DNA of 64,000 nucleotides from contig NZ_CP031969.1 in the NCBI RefSeq assembly GCF_003443735.1, forward strand, positions 868,001-932,000. Direction: 5' to 3'. Of this stretch, positions 16,762-27,500 are shown piece after piece. A program made the position numbers and the translations under genes. Under the pieces are notes generated by a model. The model was given only the letters and a program-made list of their open reading frames with translations, did not search any database and had not been told where the DNA came from. Each line of letters opens with the position of its first letter. Positions within the stretch are counted from its first letter, which is position 1. Origin of the DNA: Streptomyces sp. CC0208 (lineage in GTDB: Bacteria > Actinomycetota > Actinomycetes > Streptomycetales > Streptomycetaceae).

Positions 16762-17565
16762 TCAGCCGCCCGTGTGCTCCCCCGTTCGCCCGTGGCACGC
16801 CCGCGACTGCGCCGCCCGGGCCAGGGAGCGGCGGTCCGGGTGGCTGCCCGGCGGGATCGGGTCAGGAACCTCCACCTCGGCCATCAGTCCCCGTGCCGAC
16901 ACCACCCGCCACACCGAGGTCAGCAGTGAGTCGTCGCCGATGAAGGCGGGGGCCGTGCTGGACCCGCCGTCGACGAGCCGGTAGCGCAGACTCACCGGCT
17001 GGACGGGCACCCCGGCGTCCAGAGCCGCCTGGAACACCGCCCGGCGGAAGTGCCCCTGGGCGCGGCCGCACCAGGTGCTCCCCTCGGGGAAGACGGCGAC
17101 CGCCGCGCCTGCGCGCAGTGCGTCGGCGATGCGGGCGACCGTGTCCGGGAGGGCCCGCAGCCGGTCCCGCTCGATGAACAGCGCGCCGCTGCGGGCGGTC
17201 AGCCGGCCCGCCACGGGCCACCGCCGGATCTCGGACTTGGCGAGCATCCGCGCGGGCCGGACGGCGGCCAGCAGCGGGATGTCCAGCCAGGAGATGTGGT
17301 TGGCGACCAGCAGCACCCCGCCCGTGGGCGTGGCGGCGCCGGACAGGCGGACCCGGACCCCCGAGACCCGCACCACCGCCCGGCACCACCACCTGACCGC
17401 GCCGGCCGGGATCAACCGGCCCACCGGCAGCAGCACGATCCCGGCGAGCAGGACCGCCGTGACCACGAGGAACCGAAGCACGGCACGGGGTACGGCCGTG
17501 ACGGATCCCGCCCGCTCCAGGCACGCCCCAGGGGTGCAGGGCGCGCTGGGCAGCCAGACGCTCAT
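16762..17565 (-). CDS. 1-acyl-sn-glycerol-3-phosphate-type acyltransferase (OlsA/PlsC family)
   Basis: This 267-residue membrane enzyme has the two hallmark PlsC motifs: NHISWLD at about residues 89-95 (H-x4-D, His90 and Asp95) and FPEGSTW at about 159-165. A hydrophobic segment at about residues 30-55 anchors it. The family transfers an acyl chain to an acceptor lipid. Its ATG overlaps the stop of an OlsB-like GNAT gene (ATGA), so the most likely role is the second step of ornithine-lipid synthesis: O-acylation of lyso-ornithine lipid. A general phospholipid acyltransferase role remains possible. Confidence 0.85.
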   Translation of the reverse strand: MSVWLPSAPCTPGACLERAGSVTAVPRAVLRFLVVTAVLLAGIVLLPVGRLIPAGAVRWWCRAVVRVSGVRVRLSGAATPTGGVLLVANHISWLDIPLLAAVRPARMLAKSEIRRWPVAGRLTARSGALFIERDRLRALPDTVARIADALRAGAAVAVFPEGSTWCGRAQGHFRRAVFQAALDAGVPVQPVSLRYRLVDGGSSTAPAFIGDDSLLTSVWRVVSARGLMAEVEVPDPIPPGSHPDRRSLARAAQSRACHGRTGEHTGG

Positions 17566-18335
17566 CAGGCCGGGACGAGCGAGAGGAAGTGCCGCAGATA
17601 CCGGGCGTTGACCCGGCGCATCGACAGCAGCACGTACATGTCGGCGACCCCGAAGTCCGGGTCGTGGGCGGGCTGCCCGCACACCCAGGCCCCGAGGCGG
17701 AGGTAACCGCGCAGCAGCGGGGGGAGTTCGGTGTGCGCGGCGGGCGCCACGTCCGCGGGCTCCCAGGGCAGCAGGGGCCGTACCCGGAACTCCTCGGGAG
17801 CCAGGTACTTGGTGCGCACCCGGTCCCAGGTGCCGGCCGCGAGCGCGCCGCCGTCGGCGAGCGGGACGGAGCAGCAGCCGGCCAGCCAGTCATGGCCGCG
17901 GTCCACCATGTAGCGGGCGATCCCGGCCCAGATGAGGCCGATGACGGCCCCGTCGCGGTGGTCGGGGTGCACACAGGAACGGCCGACCTCGACGAGTCCC
18001 GGGCGGATCGCGTCGAGCGGCGCGAGGTCGAACTCGCTCTCGGAGTAAAGGCGTCCGGCCACCGCCGCGCGCTCCGGGGGCAGCAGCCGGTAGGTGCCGA
18101 CGACCTGGCCGGTCAGGGTGTCGCGGACGAGCAGGTGGTCGCAGTGGGCGTCGAAGCCGTCCACGTCGAGGCCGGGTTCCGGGGTGGACAGGAGGGCGCC
18201 CATCTCCCCGGCGAACACGTCGTGCCGCAGCCGCTGCGCGGCCCGTACGTCGTCCTCGTCGCGGGCCAGGGTGACGGTGTACCGGGTGGGGGCGACGCTC
18301 TGCGGGGGACGGTCGAGGGTGGAAACGCCGGTCAT
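17565..18335 (-). CDS. olsB: OlsB-like ornithine-acyl-ACP N-acyltransferase (GNAT)
   Basis: This 256-residue GNAT protein contains AAQRLRHDVFAGEMG, VVGTYRLLPPE and EVGRSCVHPDHRDGAVIGLIWAGIARYM, the order of motifs seen in OlsB-type acyltransferases and homoserine-lactone synthase-like GNATs. The first half-reaction of ornithine-lipid synthesis is N-acylation of ornithine with a 3-hydroxyacyl chain. The coupled PlsC-type gene downstream would then add the second chain. Ornithine lipids are phosphorus-free membrane lipids, often made when phosphate is low. The start is ATG 18335 with GGAGAG upstream. No PhoP box was recognised in the 200 bp upstream. Confidence 0.75.
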   Translation of the reverse strand: MTGVSTLDRPPQSVAPTRYTVTLARDEDDVRAAQRLRHDVFAGEMGALLSTPEPGLDVDGFDAHCDHLLVRDTLTGQVVGTYRLLPPERAAVAGRLYSESEFDLAPLDAIRPGLVEVGRSCVHPDHRDGAVIGLIWAGIARYMVDRGHDWLAGCCSVPLADGGALAAGTWDRVRTKYLAPEEFRVRPLLPWEPADVAPAAHTELPPLLRGYLRLGAWVCGQPAHDPDFGVADMYVLLSMRRVNARYLRHFLSLVPA

Positions 18336-18529
18336 GGCACTCTCCAGGTCACAGGCGGAGGCGGCGAGCGGTGCCGCTGTCCCTGTTCTCCCGACGCCGG
18401 TTGGCGTGTACGTGGCCGGTTCCAAGCGTGCGGATGTGCGGTGGCTGAACGCCTCGGGCAAGGTGTCCGGGGCCTCCGACTCCGCCGACCGGGCGGTGTC
18501 GGGCCGGTGGCCGGAGAGCACTCAGGCGT

Positions 18530-18566
18530 GGTGGGGCCGGGAATGAGCACCACGTCCGGCCCCACC
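18530..18566 (-). terminator. Hairpin after sdhB
   Basis: GGTGGGGCCGG at 18530-18540 pairs with CCGGCCCCACC at 18556-18566 around a 15-nt loop (11-bp perfect stem). It lies about 27 bp past the sdhB stop codon in the direction of transcription and is the likely end of the sdhCAB transcript. Confidence 0.65.
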
Positions 18567-18592
18567 CGTCCGCACTGATCGGCGAACGTCTC

Positions 18593-19338
18593 TCAGCGCT
18601 TGGCGGCCTTCCGGGTCGCCCGCAGCCACTCCTTGTTCATGCTGGTGATGGAGACCAGCGGGATCCCCTTGGGGCAGGCCGTCGCGCACTCGCCCGCCAG
18701 TGTGCAGCCGCCGAAACCCTCCTCGTCCATCTGCTCCACCATGTCGAGGACCCTGGTCTCGCGCTCCGGCGCCCCCTGCGGCAGCACGTTCAGATGGTTC
18801 ACCTTGGCCGAGGTGAACAGCATCGCGGCGCCGTTGGGACAGGCGGCCACACACGCCCCGCACCCGATGCACTCGGCGTGCTCGAAGGCGAAGTCGGCGT
18901 CGGGCTTGGGTACCGGCGTCGCGTGGGCCTCGGGAGCCGCACCCGTGGGCGCCGTGATGTAACCGCCGGCCTGGATGATCCGGTCGAAGGCCGACCGGTC
19001 CACGACCAGATCCTTGATCACCGGGAAGGCGGACGCCCGCCACGGCTCGACGTCGATCGTGTCGCCGTCCGAGAAGGACCGCATGTGCAGCTGACAGGTG
19101 GTCGTCCGCTCGGGTCCGTGCGCGTCGCCGTTGATGACCAGCGAGCACGCGCCGCAGATGCCCTCACGGCAGTCGTGGTCGAAGGCCACCGGGTCCTCAC
19201 CGCGCAGGATGAGTTCCTCGTTGAGGGTGTCCAGCATCTCCAGGAAGGACATGTCGGACGAGATGCCGTCCACCTCGTACGTGGACATGGCGCCATCGGC
19301 GTGGGCGTTCTTCTGCCGCCAGACGCGCAGGGTGAGCT

Positions 19339-19342
<4 letters not shown>
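18593..19342 (-). CDS. sdhB: Succinate dehydrogenase / fumarate reductase iron-sulfur subunit
   Basis: SdhB carries electrons from the flavoprotein to the membrane quinone site. The 249-residue product has the [2Fe-2S] ligands in [15 protein letters not shown] and a later Cys in RTTTC. The two further cluster motifs are [15 protein letters not shown] and [14 protein letters not shown]. This is the non-classical short-spaced form found with SdhC of the single-cytochrome-subunit type in actinobacteria. The ATG at 19342 overlaps the sdhA stop (ATGA). It is the last gene of the sdhCAB operon. Confidence 0.95.
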
Positions 19343-21285
<1,943 letters not shown>

Positions 21286-21287
21286 GT

Positions 21288-21995
21288 TCAGCTCACCACT
21301 CCGGTCATGACACCCACGGGTACGGCGATGAAGCCGGCCGTGAGCAGCAGTGCGAGGACATTGGCGACGGCCTTGAGGGCGCGGTCGCGGCTGCGGCTGC
21401 CGACGCCGAGGGTCTGCGCGGCACTCCAGAAGCCGTGCCGGACGTGCAGGCCGAGGGCGAGCATCGCGACGATGTAGATGACGTTGCCGTACCAGGTGGA
21501 GAAGGTGTCCACGACGTTCTGGTACGGGTGGCCCTCCTGGAAGCCGCCGGAGTGCACGGTCCCGGTCGTCAGGTCGAGGAGGTGCCACACGATGAACAGG
21601 CCGAGGATGATGCCGCCCCAGCGCATGGTGCGGGTCGCGTAGCTCGCCCGTGGCTTCCTGTGGACGTACTTGCTGGGCCGCGCCCTGATGTCGCGGCGGC
21701 TGAGCTGGTACGCCGAGACGGCGTGCGCGACGACGGCGACGACCAGCACGATCCGGATGAGCCAGAGGGTCCACTCGTAGTGCATGAACGGTTCGCCGAC
21801 CGTGCGCAGCCAGTGCGCGTAGTGGTTGAACTCGCCCGCCCCGAAGAAGATCTTCAGGTTGCCGATCATGTGGACGACCAGGTACAGCAGCATGATCAGA
21901 CCGCTGACGGCCATCACGGTCTTCTTGCCGACGGAGCTGTCCCACATCGTGCGTGCGAGGGACGGCCGTCGGTCCGTCCGCGTTGCCAGAGCCAT
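21288..21995 (-). CDS. sdhC: Succinate dehydrogenase cytochrome b558-type membrane subunit
   Basis: This 235-residue membrane protein has five hydrophobic segments (about residues 25-45, 72-95, 120-142, 165-188 and 208-232). Histidines suited to bis-His haem coordination lie in [26 protein letters not shown] and [11 protein letters not shown]. It is the single cytochrome b subunit (B. subtilis/W. succinogenes type) that anchors SdhAB and reduces menaquinone. No sdhD is needed for this architecture, and none is present. It is the first gene of the operon and diverges from a LysR regulator; the 84-bp gap must hold both promoters. Confidence 0.92.
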   Translation of the reverse strand: MALATRTDRRPSLARTMWDSSVGKKTVMAVSGLIMLLYLVVHMIGNLKIFFGAGEFNHYAHWLRTVGEPFMHYEWTLWLIRIVLVVAVVAHAVSAYQLSRRDIRARPSKYVHRKPRASYATRTMRWGGIILGLFIVWHLLDLTTGTVHSGGFQEGHPYQNVVDTFSTWYGNVIYIVAMLALGLHVRHGFWSAAQTLGVGSRSRDRALKAVANVLALLLTAGFIAVPVGVMTGVVS

Positions 21996-22051
21996 GAGTC
22001 AAGACGCTAGGGCCCGGGCCCCCGATCGGTCCAAGACATGGTCCGGCTTGA

Positions 22052-22062
22052 TTCCATAGGAA
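22052..22062. promoter_or_regulatory. Inverted repeat in the LysR-sdhC divergent region
   Basis: TTCCATAGGAA is a symmetric element (TTCC-ATA-GGAA) located 18-28 bp upstream of the LysR start and about 57 bp upstream of sdhC. Short dyads of this kind are usual LysR-family binding sites next to the regulator's own gene. Binding is inferred only. Confidence 0.4.
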
Positions 22063-22079
22063 ACAGCTATCGTACGAGG

Positions 22080-22967
22080 ATGCAGTTCCAGCAGCTCCAG
22101 TACTTCGTGGCGGTCGCCGAGACCCGGCACTTCACCCGCGCCGCCGAGGCGGTCCATGTCGCCCAGCCCTCCCTGTCGCAGCAGATCAGGGCCCTGGAAC
22201 GGGAGCTCGGGGCGGACCTCTTCCTGCGGGCGCGCGGCAACATCACCCTCACCGACGCGGGCGAGGCCCTGCTGCCGCTGGCCCGCCGCATCCTCGCCGA
22301 CGCGGACACGGCCCGGCACGAGGTGCAGGAGCTGGTGCAGCTGCGCAGCGGCCGGGTCCGGCTGGGCGCGACCCCGAGCCTGTGCACCGGTCTGCTGCCG
22401 GACGTCCTGCGCGCCTTCCACGACCGCTATCCCGGCATCCGGCTGATGATCGAGGAGGGCGGCTCCCACGATCTCGTACGGCTGCTCGCGCGCGGCGCCC
22501 TCGACCTGGCCCTGGTGGTCCTCCCGCTGCCGTCGCCGTCCCCGGCGCTGACGACGGTGGAACTGCTGCGCGAGGACCTGGTCGTCGTCTCCTCGCCGGA
22601 GGTGCCCGCGCCCGGCGGTCCGGGCCGCCGTACGGTCCGCGTCGCCGATCTGGAGAGCGAGCCGCTGGTGATGTTCCGGCACGGCTACGACCTGCGCGAA
22701 CTGACCGTGGCCGCGTGCCGTGCCGAGGGGTTCGAGCCGGACTTCGCGGTGGAGGGAGGGGAGATGGACGCGGTCCTCGGCTTCGTGCGGGCGGGCCTCG
22801 GCGTGGCCGTCGTACCGCGGATGGTCGCCACGCGCTCGGGACGGGGGCTGCGGGTCACCCCGCTCGCCCGGCCGGGCCTGCACCGGACGATCGCGCTGGC
22901 GCACCGCAGCGATGTGGCTCCGCCGCGGGCCGCACGGGAGTTGCAGCGGATGCTGCTGGAGCACTGA
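22080..22967 (+). CDS. LysR-family transcriptional regulator
   Basis: This 295-residue protein starts [44 protein letters not shown], the classic LysR winged helix-turn-helix (residues 1-60). It is followed by an effector-binding domain with the typical [18 protein letters not shown] hinge. It is divergent from sdhC with only 84 bp between the start codons, so control of the succinate dehydrogenase operon and of its own gene is the simplest inference. The ATG at 22080 follows GAGG without the usual gap, so translation may be leaderless or start at the in-frame ATG 22038. Confidence 0.9.
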   Translation: MQFQQLQYFVAVAETRHFTRAAEAVHVAQPSLSQQIRALERELGADLFLRARGNITLTDAGEALLPLARRILADADTARHEVQELVQLRSGRVRLGATPSLCTGLLPDVLRAFHDRYPGIRLMIEEGGSHDLVRLLARGALDLALVVLPLPSPSPALTTVELLREDLVVVSSPEVPAPGGPGRRTVRVADLESEPLVMFRHGYDLRELTVAACRAEGFEPDFAVEGGEMDAVLGFVRAGLGVAVVPRMVATRSGRGLRVTPLARPGLHRTIALAHRSDVAPPRAARELQRMLLEH

Positions 22968-23009
22968 GCAGCCGTAGCATGAGGTTTTCTCGAACGGGGG
23001 TGGGCGGGG

Positions 23010-24242
23010 ATGAAGCGGCGGATCGTTGCGGTGGGCGCGGCACTGCTGGTGCTGGTGGGGTGCGCGGGGAACACCGCGTCCGGCGGACCGAAGACCCCGG
23101 CGGTCTCGTCGTCGTCCGGCGCCTCGGGGCCGACGGTGGAGATGACCTCGACGTCCGTCTCGGGCCCGTGGCGGGCGTGGACGGCGTCCCTCTCCAGCCG
23201 GGAGGCCCACGGCAGTTGCGGCGCGACCGCGCACCAGGTGGTGTGCGCGACCGACTCCGGCGGATTCGTGGGGCGTTCGCGGGCTGACGGCCGTATCACC
23301 TGGACCGTGCCCGCCGGCGACCGCGGCAAGAGCGCCGGACTGCTCGTCGACGCGGCCGACGAACGGGCCGTGACCGGGGTCGCGGGCAGGATCCGCGCGG
23401 CGAACCTGCGGACGGGTGCGCAGGCGTGGACCCGTCGACTGCCCACCGGCCGCGCCTACTTGGCCTTCGGCGCTGCGGACGGGAACGTCTACGCTCTGCA
23501 CGCACCGGATCCCTTCACCGGCACCGCCGCCGTCCTCGACGCCGTTCGCGCATCCGACGGCAGGCCCCTGTGGCACCGGACCGTCGTCTGGAGCACGGGC
23601 GAACCCCTGGCCGCCTTCCGGGGCCGCGTCTACACGTCCGACGGCACCCGGGTCACCGCCCGCGACGCCCGCACCGGCAACACCGTGGCGACCAGCCCCA
23701 CGAGCGCCGAGTGCCCGCACCTCGTCACCGGTGGCCACTACCTGGTCTGCACCGGCAGCCCGTTCTCCGCCGGGGACACCTTCCCGCCCATGCGGCGCCT
23801 GGATCCGGCGACACTGAGACCGCTGCCCACCCCGAGGAACACGATCGACAAGCCGGTACGCGGGGTGATCTCCGAGGACGGGGTCCTGGTGCTGTACGAG
23901 GCCGGCGCCGAGGACACGAGCGCGGGCAACTGGAACGCGTACGACCTCGAGAACGACCGCAGACTGTGGAGCACGTACGCCACCGAGGCGGACGCCACCG
24001 TGGCCGGCGGCCGGTTCGTGACCTTCACCCCAGGCAACGACGCCACGCGGGGCCGCGTGCTCACGATCGACCTGCACGCAGGTCCGCAGGGGACCGGAGA
24101 CGCCGCGCCCCGCATGTCCGCGGCGTACGCGCAGACCAGAGACGGCGAGCACCCCGTGCTCGTCACGCCGGGCGGGAACACGGGCCACGTCGTCGTCATG
24201 GCCCGCACCCACGGCTCCCTGCGCTCACTCCCGCTGCCCTAG
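23010..24242 (+). CDS. Secreted lipoprotein with PQQ-like beta-propeller
   Basis: This 410-residue protein has a lipoprotein signal peptide with lipobox LVGC (Cys18), followed by a Ser/Gly/Thr-rich linker. The rest consists of repeated blades of the PQQ-binding-like (BamB/YncE) beta-propeller type: GRITWTVP, GAQAWTRRLP, GRPLWHRTV, TGNTVATS and NDRRLWSTY mark the W-rich blade motifs. It should be anchored to the outer face of the membrane. The ligand and role are unknown; propellers of this kind act as binding platforms. The start is ATG 23010, and the stop is 12 bp before the convergent rmdA stop. Confidence 0.8.
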   Translation: MKRRIVAVGAALLVLVGCAGNTASGGPKTPAVSSSSGASGPTVEMTSTSVSGPWRAWTASLSSREAHGSCGATAHQVVCATDSGGFVGRSRADGRITWTVPAGDRGKSAGLLVDAADERAVTGVAGRIRAANLRTGAQAWTRRLPTGRAYLAFGAADGNVYALHAPDPFTGTAAVLDAVRASDGRPLWHRTVVWSTGEPLAAFRGRVYTSDGTRVTARDARTGNTVATSPTSAECPHLVTGGHYLVCTGSPFSAGDTFPPMRRLDPATLRPLPTPRNTIDKPVRGVISEDGVLVLYEAGAEDTSAGNWNAYDLENDRRLWSTYATEADATVAGGRFVTFTPGNDATRGRVLTIDLHAGPQGTGDAAPRMSAAYAQTRDGEHPVLVTPGGNTGHVVVMARTHGSLRSLPLP

Positions 24243-24254
24243 CCGGGGCGGGAC

Positions 24255-26399
24255 TCAGCCCGCCGCGTCCACCAGTGCCAGCTGGTGCAGCCGCTCCGGC
24301 GGGCCCGGGCGGGCGTAGTACCAGCCCTGGGCCGTGTCGCAGCCCAGTATCCGCAACTGCTCGGCCTGGGCCCCGGTTTCGACGCCCTCGACCGTCACCG
24401 CCAGGTTCAGGCCGTGGGCGAGCGAGACGATCCCCTCGACGATCTTGAGGTCGACCGGGTCGGCGGGGAACTGCTGCATGCTCCGGGTGAAGGAGCGGTC
24501 CAGCTTGAGGACGCTGACCGGGAGACGGCGGAGGTTCGCCAGGTTCGAGTAGCCGGTGCCGAAGTCGTCCAGGGCGATGTCGACGCCCATCTCGGCGAGT
24601 TGACGCAGCGGCTTGAGCAGGTCGTCGTCGGCGCCGATGAGGGCCGACTCGGTGACTTCGAGGCAGAGCGCGTCCGGGTCGACACCGGCGCGCTCCAGGA
24701 TGTCCACGGTGTCCTGGACCAGACCGGGGTGGGTGAGCTGGCAGGGCGAGAGGTTGACGTTGATGCGGAGCGGGCCGCCCGCCGTGTTCTCGCCGTACCG
24801 TTCTCGCCACTCGCGGGCCTGCCGCACCGACTGCTCCAGGACCCAGCGGCCGAGCGGCACGATCAGTCCGGTGTGCTCGGCGAGCGGAATGAACCGGTCG
24901 GGGCCGAGCACGCCGTGCTGCGGGTGCAGCCAGCGCACGAGCGCCTCGGCGCCCCGGACGCTGCCGTCGCCGAGGTGCACCAGCGGCTGGTACTCGATGA
25001 AGAACTCGCCCCGGTCCAGGGCCGCGGGCAGCTGGGTGGTCAGCCCGTGCCGGGTGATGGCGCGGGCGTCGGCCTCCGGATCGGCCAGCTCGAAGCGGTT
25101 GCCGCCCGCCGACTTGGCCCGGTACATCGTGATGTCGGCGCTGCGCAGCACCTCCGCGGGTCCCCGCTCGCCCGCCGGGCCCTCGACGATGCCGATGCTG
25201 CCGCGCACGGTCAGCTCCCGGCCGTCGATACGGACCGGGGCGAGCAGCACGTTCATGATGCGCGCCGCGAGGTCGTCGACCTCGCTCTCGGTGTCGGGGC
25301 CGGTGGTCAGGGCCACGAACTCGTCACCGCCGAGGCGGGCGACCATCTCGCCCGGCGCGGTCGCGCAGGACTGGAGCCGGTCGGCGACCTCGACGAGCAG
25401 CCGGTCGCCGGCCGCGTGGCCGAGGCTGTCGTTGATGGTCTTGAAGCCGTCGAGGTCGAGGTAGCACAGGCCGAACCGCTGGCCATCGCCGGCGCTGAGG
25501 GCCTTCTCCAGGCGCTCGAAGAAGAGGGTGCGGTTGGGCAGCCCGGTGAGGGCGTCGTGCGTGGCCTCGTAGCGCAGCCGGAGGTTGAGCAGCCGGCGCT
25601 CGGTGGTGTCCTCCATGAGGGCGAGCTGGTACTGCGGGGCGCCGTCGGCGTCGCGCAGCAGGGAGACCGTCAGGTTGGTCCACAGGACCGTTCCGTCCGG
25701 GCGGTAGAAGGCCTTTTCGAGGTGGTAGTGCTCGCGCTCGCCGCGGACGAGTTCGTCGTAGAGCTTCCAGGTCTGCGGCGCGTCCTCGGGGTGGGTCCAC
25801 TCCTGGACCTTGCGACCGCGCATCGTCGGGTCGGTGAGGCCGAACATGCGCAGCAGCGCGCCGTTGACCTGGAGGACGTTGCCGTCCAGGTCGGCGATGC
25901 CGATTCCTATGGCCGCGCCCTCGAACACCGCCCGGAATCGCGCCTCGGTCGCGTGCAGCGCCTGTGCCACCGCGCCCTGTGCCTGCAGGGCGGCCTGCGC
26001 GATGGCCTCCTGCTCGGCCAGCGTCCGCTCGCGCAACGCCTGCGCGAACCCGGCGGCCATGGCGTGCTGCAGACGGGCTGACCGGGACCGCAGGTCCTCG
26101 CGGTCGCCGTCGCCGCCGCAGTAGAGCACCAGATAGGCGTCGACGCAGTCCAGGGAGCGGCTCAGCGCCTCCGGGTCCGTGCAGTGCGCGTCGACGAGGG
26201 CGGCGCCCACCGCCCGGCCCTCGTCCGTGTCGACGGTCCTGGCCGCGAGTGCCTCACTCAACCGGCGGGCCAGCGGCAGCAGTTGCTCCTCGAACTCCGG
26301 CCGGGTCGCGGACGTCGACGTCACCGGGAACACGGCCCGGCTCCAGATCGTCGCGAACCGGCGCAGTCTGTCCTCCGGCCCGTCCGGCTCGGCGATCAC
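24255..26399 (-). CDS. rmdA: PAS-GGDEF-EAL cyclic-di-GMP enzyme, RmdA type
   Basis: This 714-residue cytoplasmic protein has an N-terminal region of unknown fold (1-150), a PAS/PAC sensor (about 152-272), a GGDEF domain with intact RLGGDEF (about 355-361) and an EAL domain with GAEALVRW (about 483-490). Downstream EAL residues are also present, including RINVNLSP, EVTESALI, DDFGTGYSNL and KLDRSF. Both catalytic motifs are intact, so synthesis and breakdown of c-di-GMP are both possible. Architecture and neighbourhood (sdhCAB and LysR before it) match RmdA of S. coelicolor, which influences development. GTG 26399 overlaps the stop of the upstream DUF574 gene (GTGA), so the two are coupled. Confidence 0.85.
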   Translation of the reverse strand: MIAEPDGPEDRLRRFATIWSRAVFPVTSTSATRPEFEEQLLPLARRLSEALAARTVDTDEGRAVGAALVDAHCTDPEALSRSLDCVDAYLVLYCGGDGDREDLRSRSARLQHAMAAGFAQALRERTLAEQEAIAQAALQAQGAVAQALHATEARFRAVFEGAAIGIGIADLDGNVLQVNGALLRMFGLTDPTMRGRKVQEWTHPEDAPQTWKLYDELVRGEREHYHLEKAFYRPDGTVLWTNLTVSLLRDADGAPQYQLALMEDTTERRLLNLRLRYEATHDALTGLPNRTLFFERLEKALSAGDGQRFGLCYLDLDGFKTINDSLGHAAGDRLLVEVADRLQSCATAPGEMVARLGGDEFVALTTGPDTESEVDDLAARIMNVLLAPVRIDGRELTVRGSIGIVEGPAGERGPAEVLRSADITMYRAKSAGGNRFELADPEADARAITRHGLTTQLPAALDRGEFFIEYQPLVHLGDGSVRGAEALVRWLHPQHGVLGPDRFIPLAEHTGLIVPLGRWVLEQSVRQAREWRERYGENTAGGPLRINVNLSPCQLTHPGLVQDTVDILERAGVDPDALCLEVTESALIGADDDLLKPLRQLAEMGVDIALDDFGTGYSNLANLRRLPVSVLKLDRSFTRSMQQFPADPVDLKIVEGIVSLAHGLNLAVTVEGVETGAQAEQLRILGCDTAQGWYYARPGPPERLHQLALVDAAG

Positions 26400-27217
26400 G
26401 CGGAACGCCCCACGCCGGCGAACCCCGCGAAGGCCCACGGATCCTCGTCGTCGGGGTTCCAGGTCGCCGAATCGGGCCGCCACCGCGGCGGCGACACCAG
26501 TCCCGGTTCCACCATGTCGTACCCCTCGAAGAACCGCGCGATCTCCTCGCGCGAGCGCATGATCAGCGGGTTGCGAATGTCCTTGTACACGTCCACCGCG
26601 CCCTCGGCCCGCTCCGGCGGAAGCGGCATTCCCTCGTACGAGGCGTGCGTGAGCACCAGCAGGCTGCCGGGCGCGAGCGCGTCGCGCAGTTCGGCCACCG
26701 CTCCGTACGGGTCGTCCGCGTCTTCCACGAAGTGCAGTATGGCAACGAGAAGCAGCGCCACCGGCCGGTTCAGGTCGATCAGGCCCTGGACCTCGGCGTT
26801 CGAAAGGATCTCCTGGGGCTTACGGAGGTCCGCCGCGACGACGCCCGCGTCCGGGTTGCCCTCCAGGACCGCCTGGCTGTGCGCGACGGCCACCGGGTCG
26901 TGGTCCACGTAGACGACACGGGCGCCGGGGCGGGCGCTCTGGGCCACCTCGTGGACGTTGCCGAAGGTCGGGATGCCCGAACCGATGTCCAGGAACTGGG
27001 TGATGCCCTCGTCGGCGGCGAACCGCACCGCCCGCCGCAGGAACGCCCGGTTGGCCTGCATGGTCTTCGGCAGCCCCGGCGCGAACTCCATGGCCTTGCG
27101 GGCCGCCTCCCGGTCGGCCTCGAAGTTGTGCGAACCGCCCAGGTAGAAGTCGTAGATACGCGCGACGCTCGGCACCGAGATGTCGATGTTCCGGGGTGCC
27201 CAGGCGGGACGCTCCAT
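26396..27217 (-). CDS. SAM-dependent methyltransferase, DUF574 family
   Basis: This 273-residue protein belongs to the DUF574 (PF04672) methyltransferase-like family, which is greatly expanded in streptomycetes. Diagnostic segments are ARIYDFYLGGSHNFEADR (residues about 19-36) and FLDIGSGIPTFGNVHE (about 75-90, the SAM-binding loop). VVYVDHDPVAVAHSQ and an ILHFVED segment follow. The start is ATG 27217 with GGAGAG five bases upstream; the in-frame TTG at 27229 lies in that ribosome-binding site and is rejected. It is translationally coupled to rmdA, which suggests related roles, but no DUF574 substrate is known to me. Confidence 0.9.
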   Translation of the reverse strand: MERPAWAPRNIDISVPSVARIYDFYLGGSHNFEADREAARKAMEFAPGLPKTMQANRAFLRRAVRFAADEGITQFLDIGSGIPTFGNVHEVAQSARPGARVVYVDHDPVAVAHSQAVLEGNPDAGVVAADLRKPQEILSNAEVQGLIDLNRPVALLLVAILHFVEDADDPYGAVAELRDALAPGSLLVLTHASYEGMPLPPERAEGAVDVYKDIRNPLIMRSREEIARFFEGYDMVEPGLVSPPRWRPDSATWNPDDEDPWAFAGFAGVGRSA

Positions 27218-27440
27218 GTATCTCTCCAAGGCGTAGGCGATCCGGTGTTCGAGCTGAGGCTACTGATCGCCCGCCAATGGAGCGAGCGGAAACGGAAATT
27301 GACCGTCCGTTCCCGGTCACTGCCTGCGGCACGTGCCGCTTGGAAGGTGCCGTGGATCGCCTACGAAACGTAGCCGCCGCACTCCGGAGAGTTCCGGAAC
27401 GGGCGCCGAATCGCGGGGAGTTGGGGGGAATGACGGCAAA

Positions 27441-27481
27441 CCGGTCCGACCCCTCCGTGCGGCGCGGAGGGGTCGGACCGG
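27441..27481 (-). terminator. Perfect 17-bp hairpin after the two-repeat lipoprotein gene
   Basis: CCGGTCCGACCCCTCCG (27441-27457) pairs without mismatch with CGGAGGGGTCGGACCGG (27465-27481) around a 7-nt loop. It lies 19 bp past the lipoprotein stop codon and also insulates the DUF574/rmdA promoter region from read-through. Confidence 0.85.
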
Positions 27482-27500
27482 TGGATCGGTGAGGCCGGTG

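Noticed and set aside
24285..26081. 598-codon plus-strand open frame
   Set aside because: It is a shadow of rmdA; it begins inside the EAL region on the opposite strand and shows no domain.
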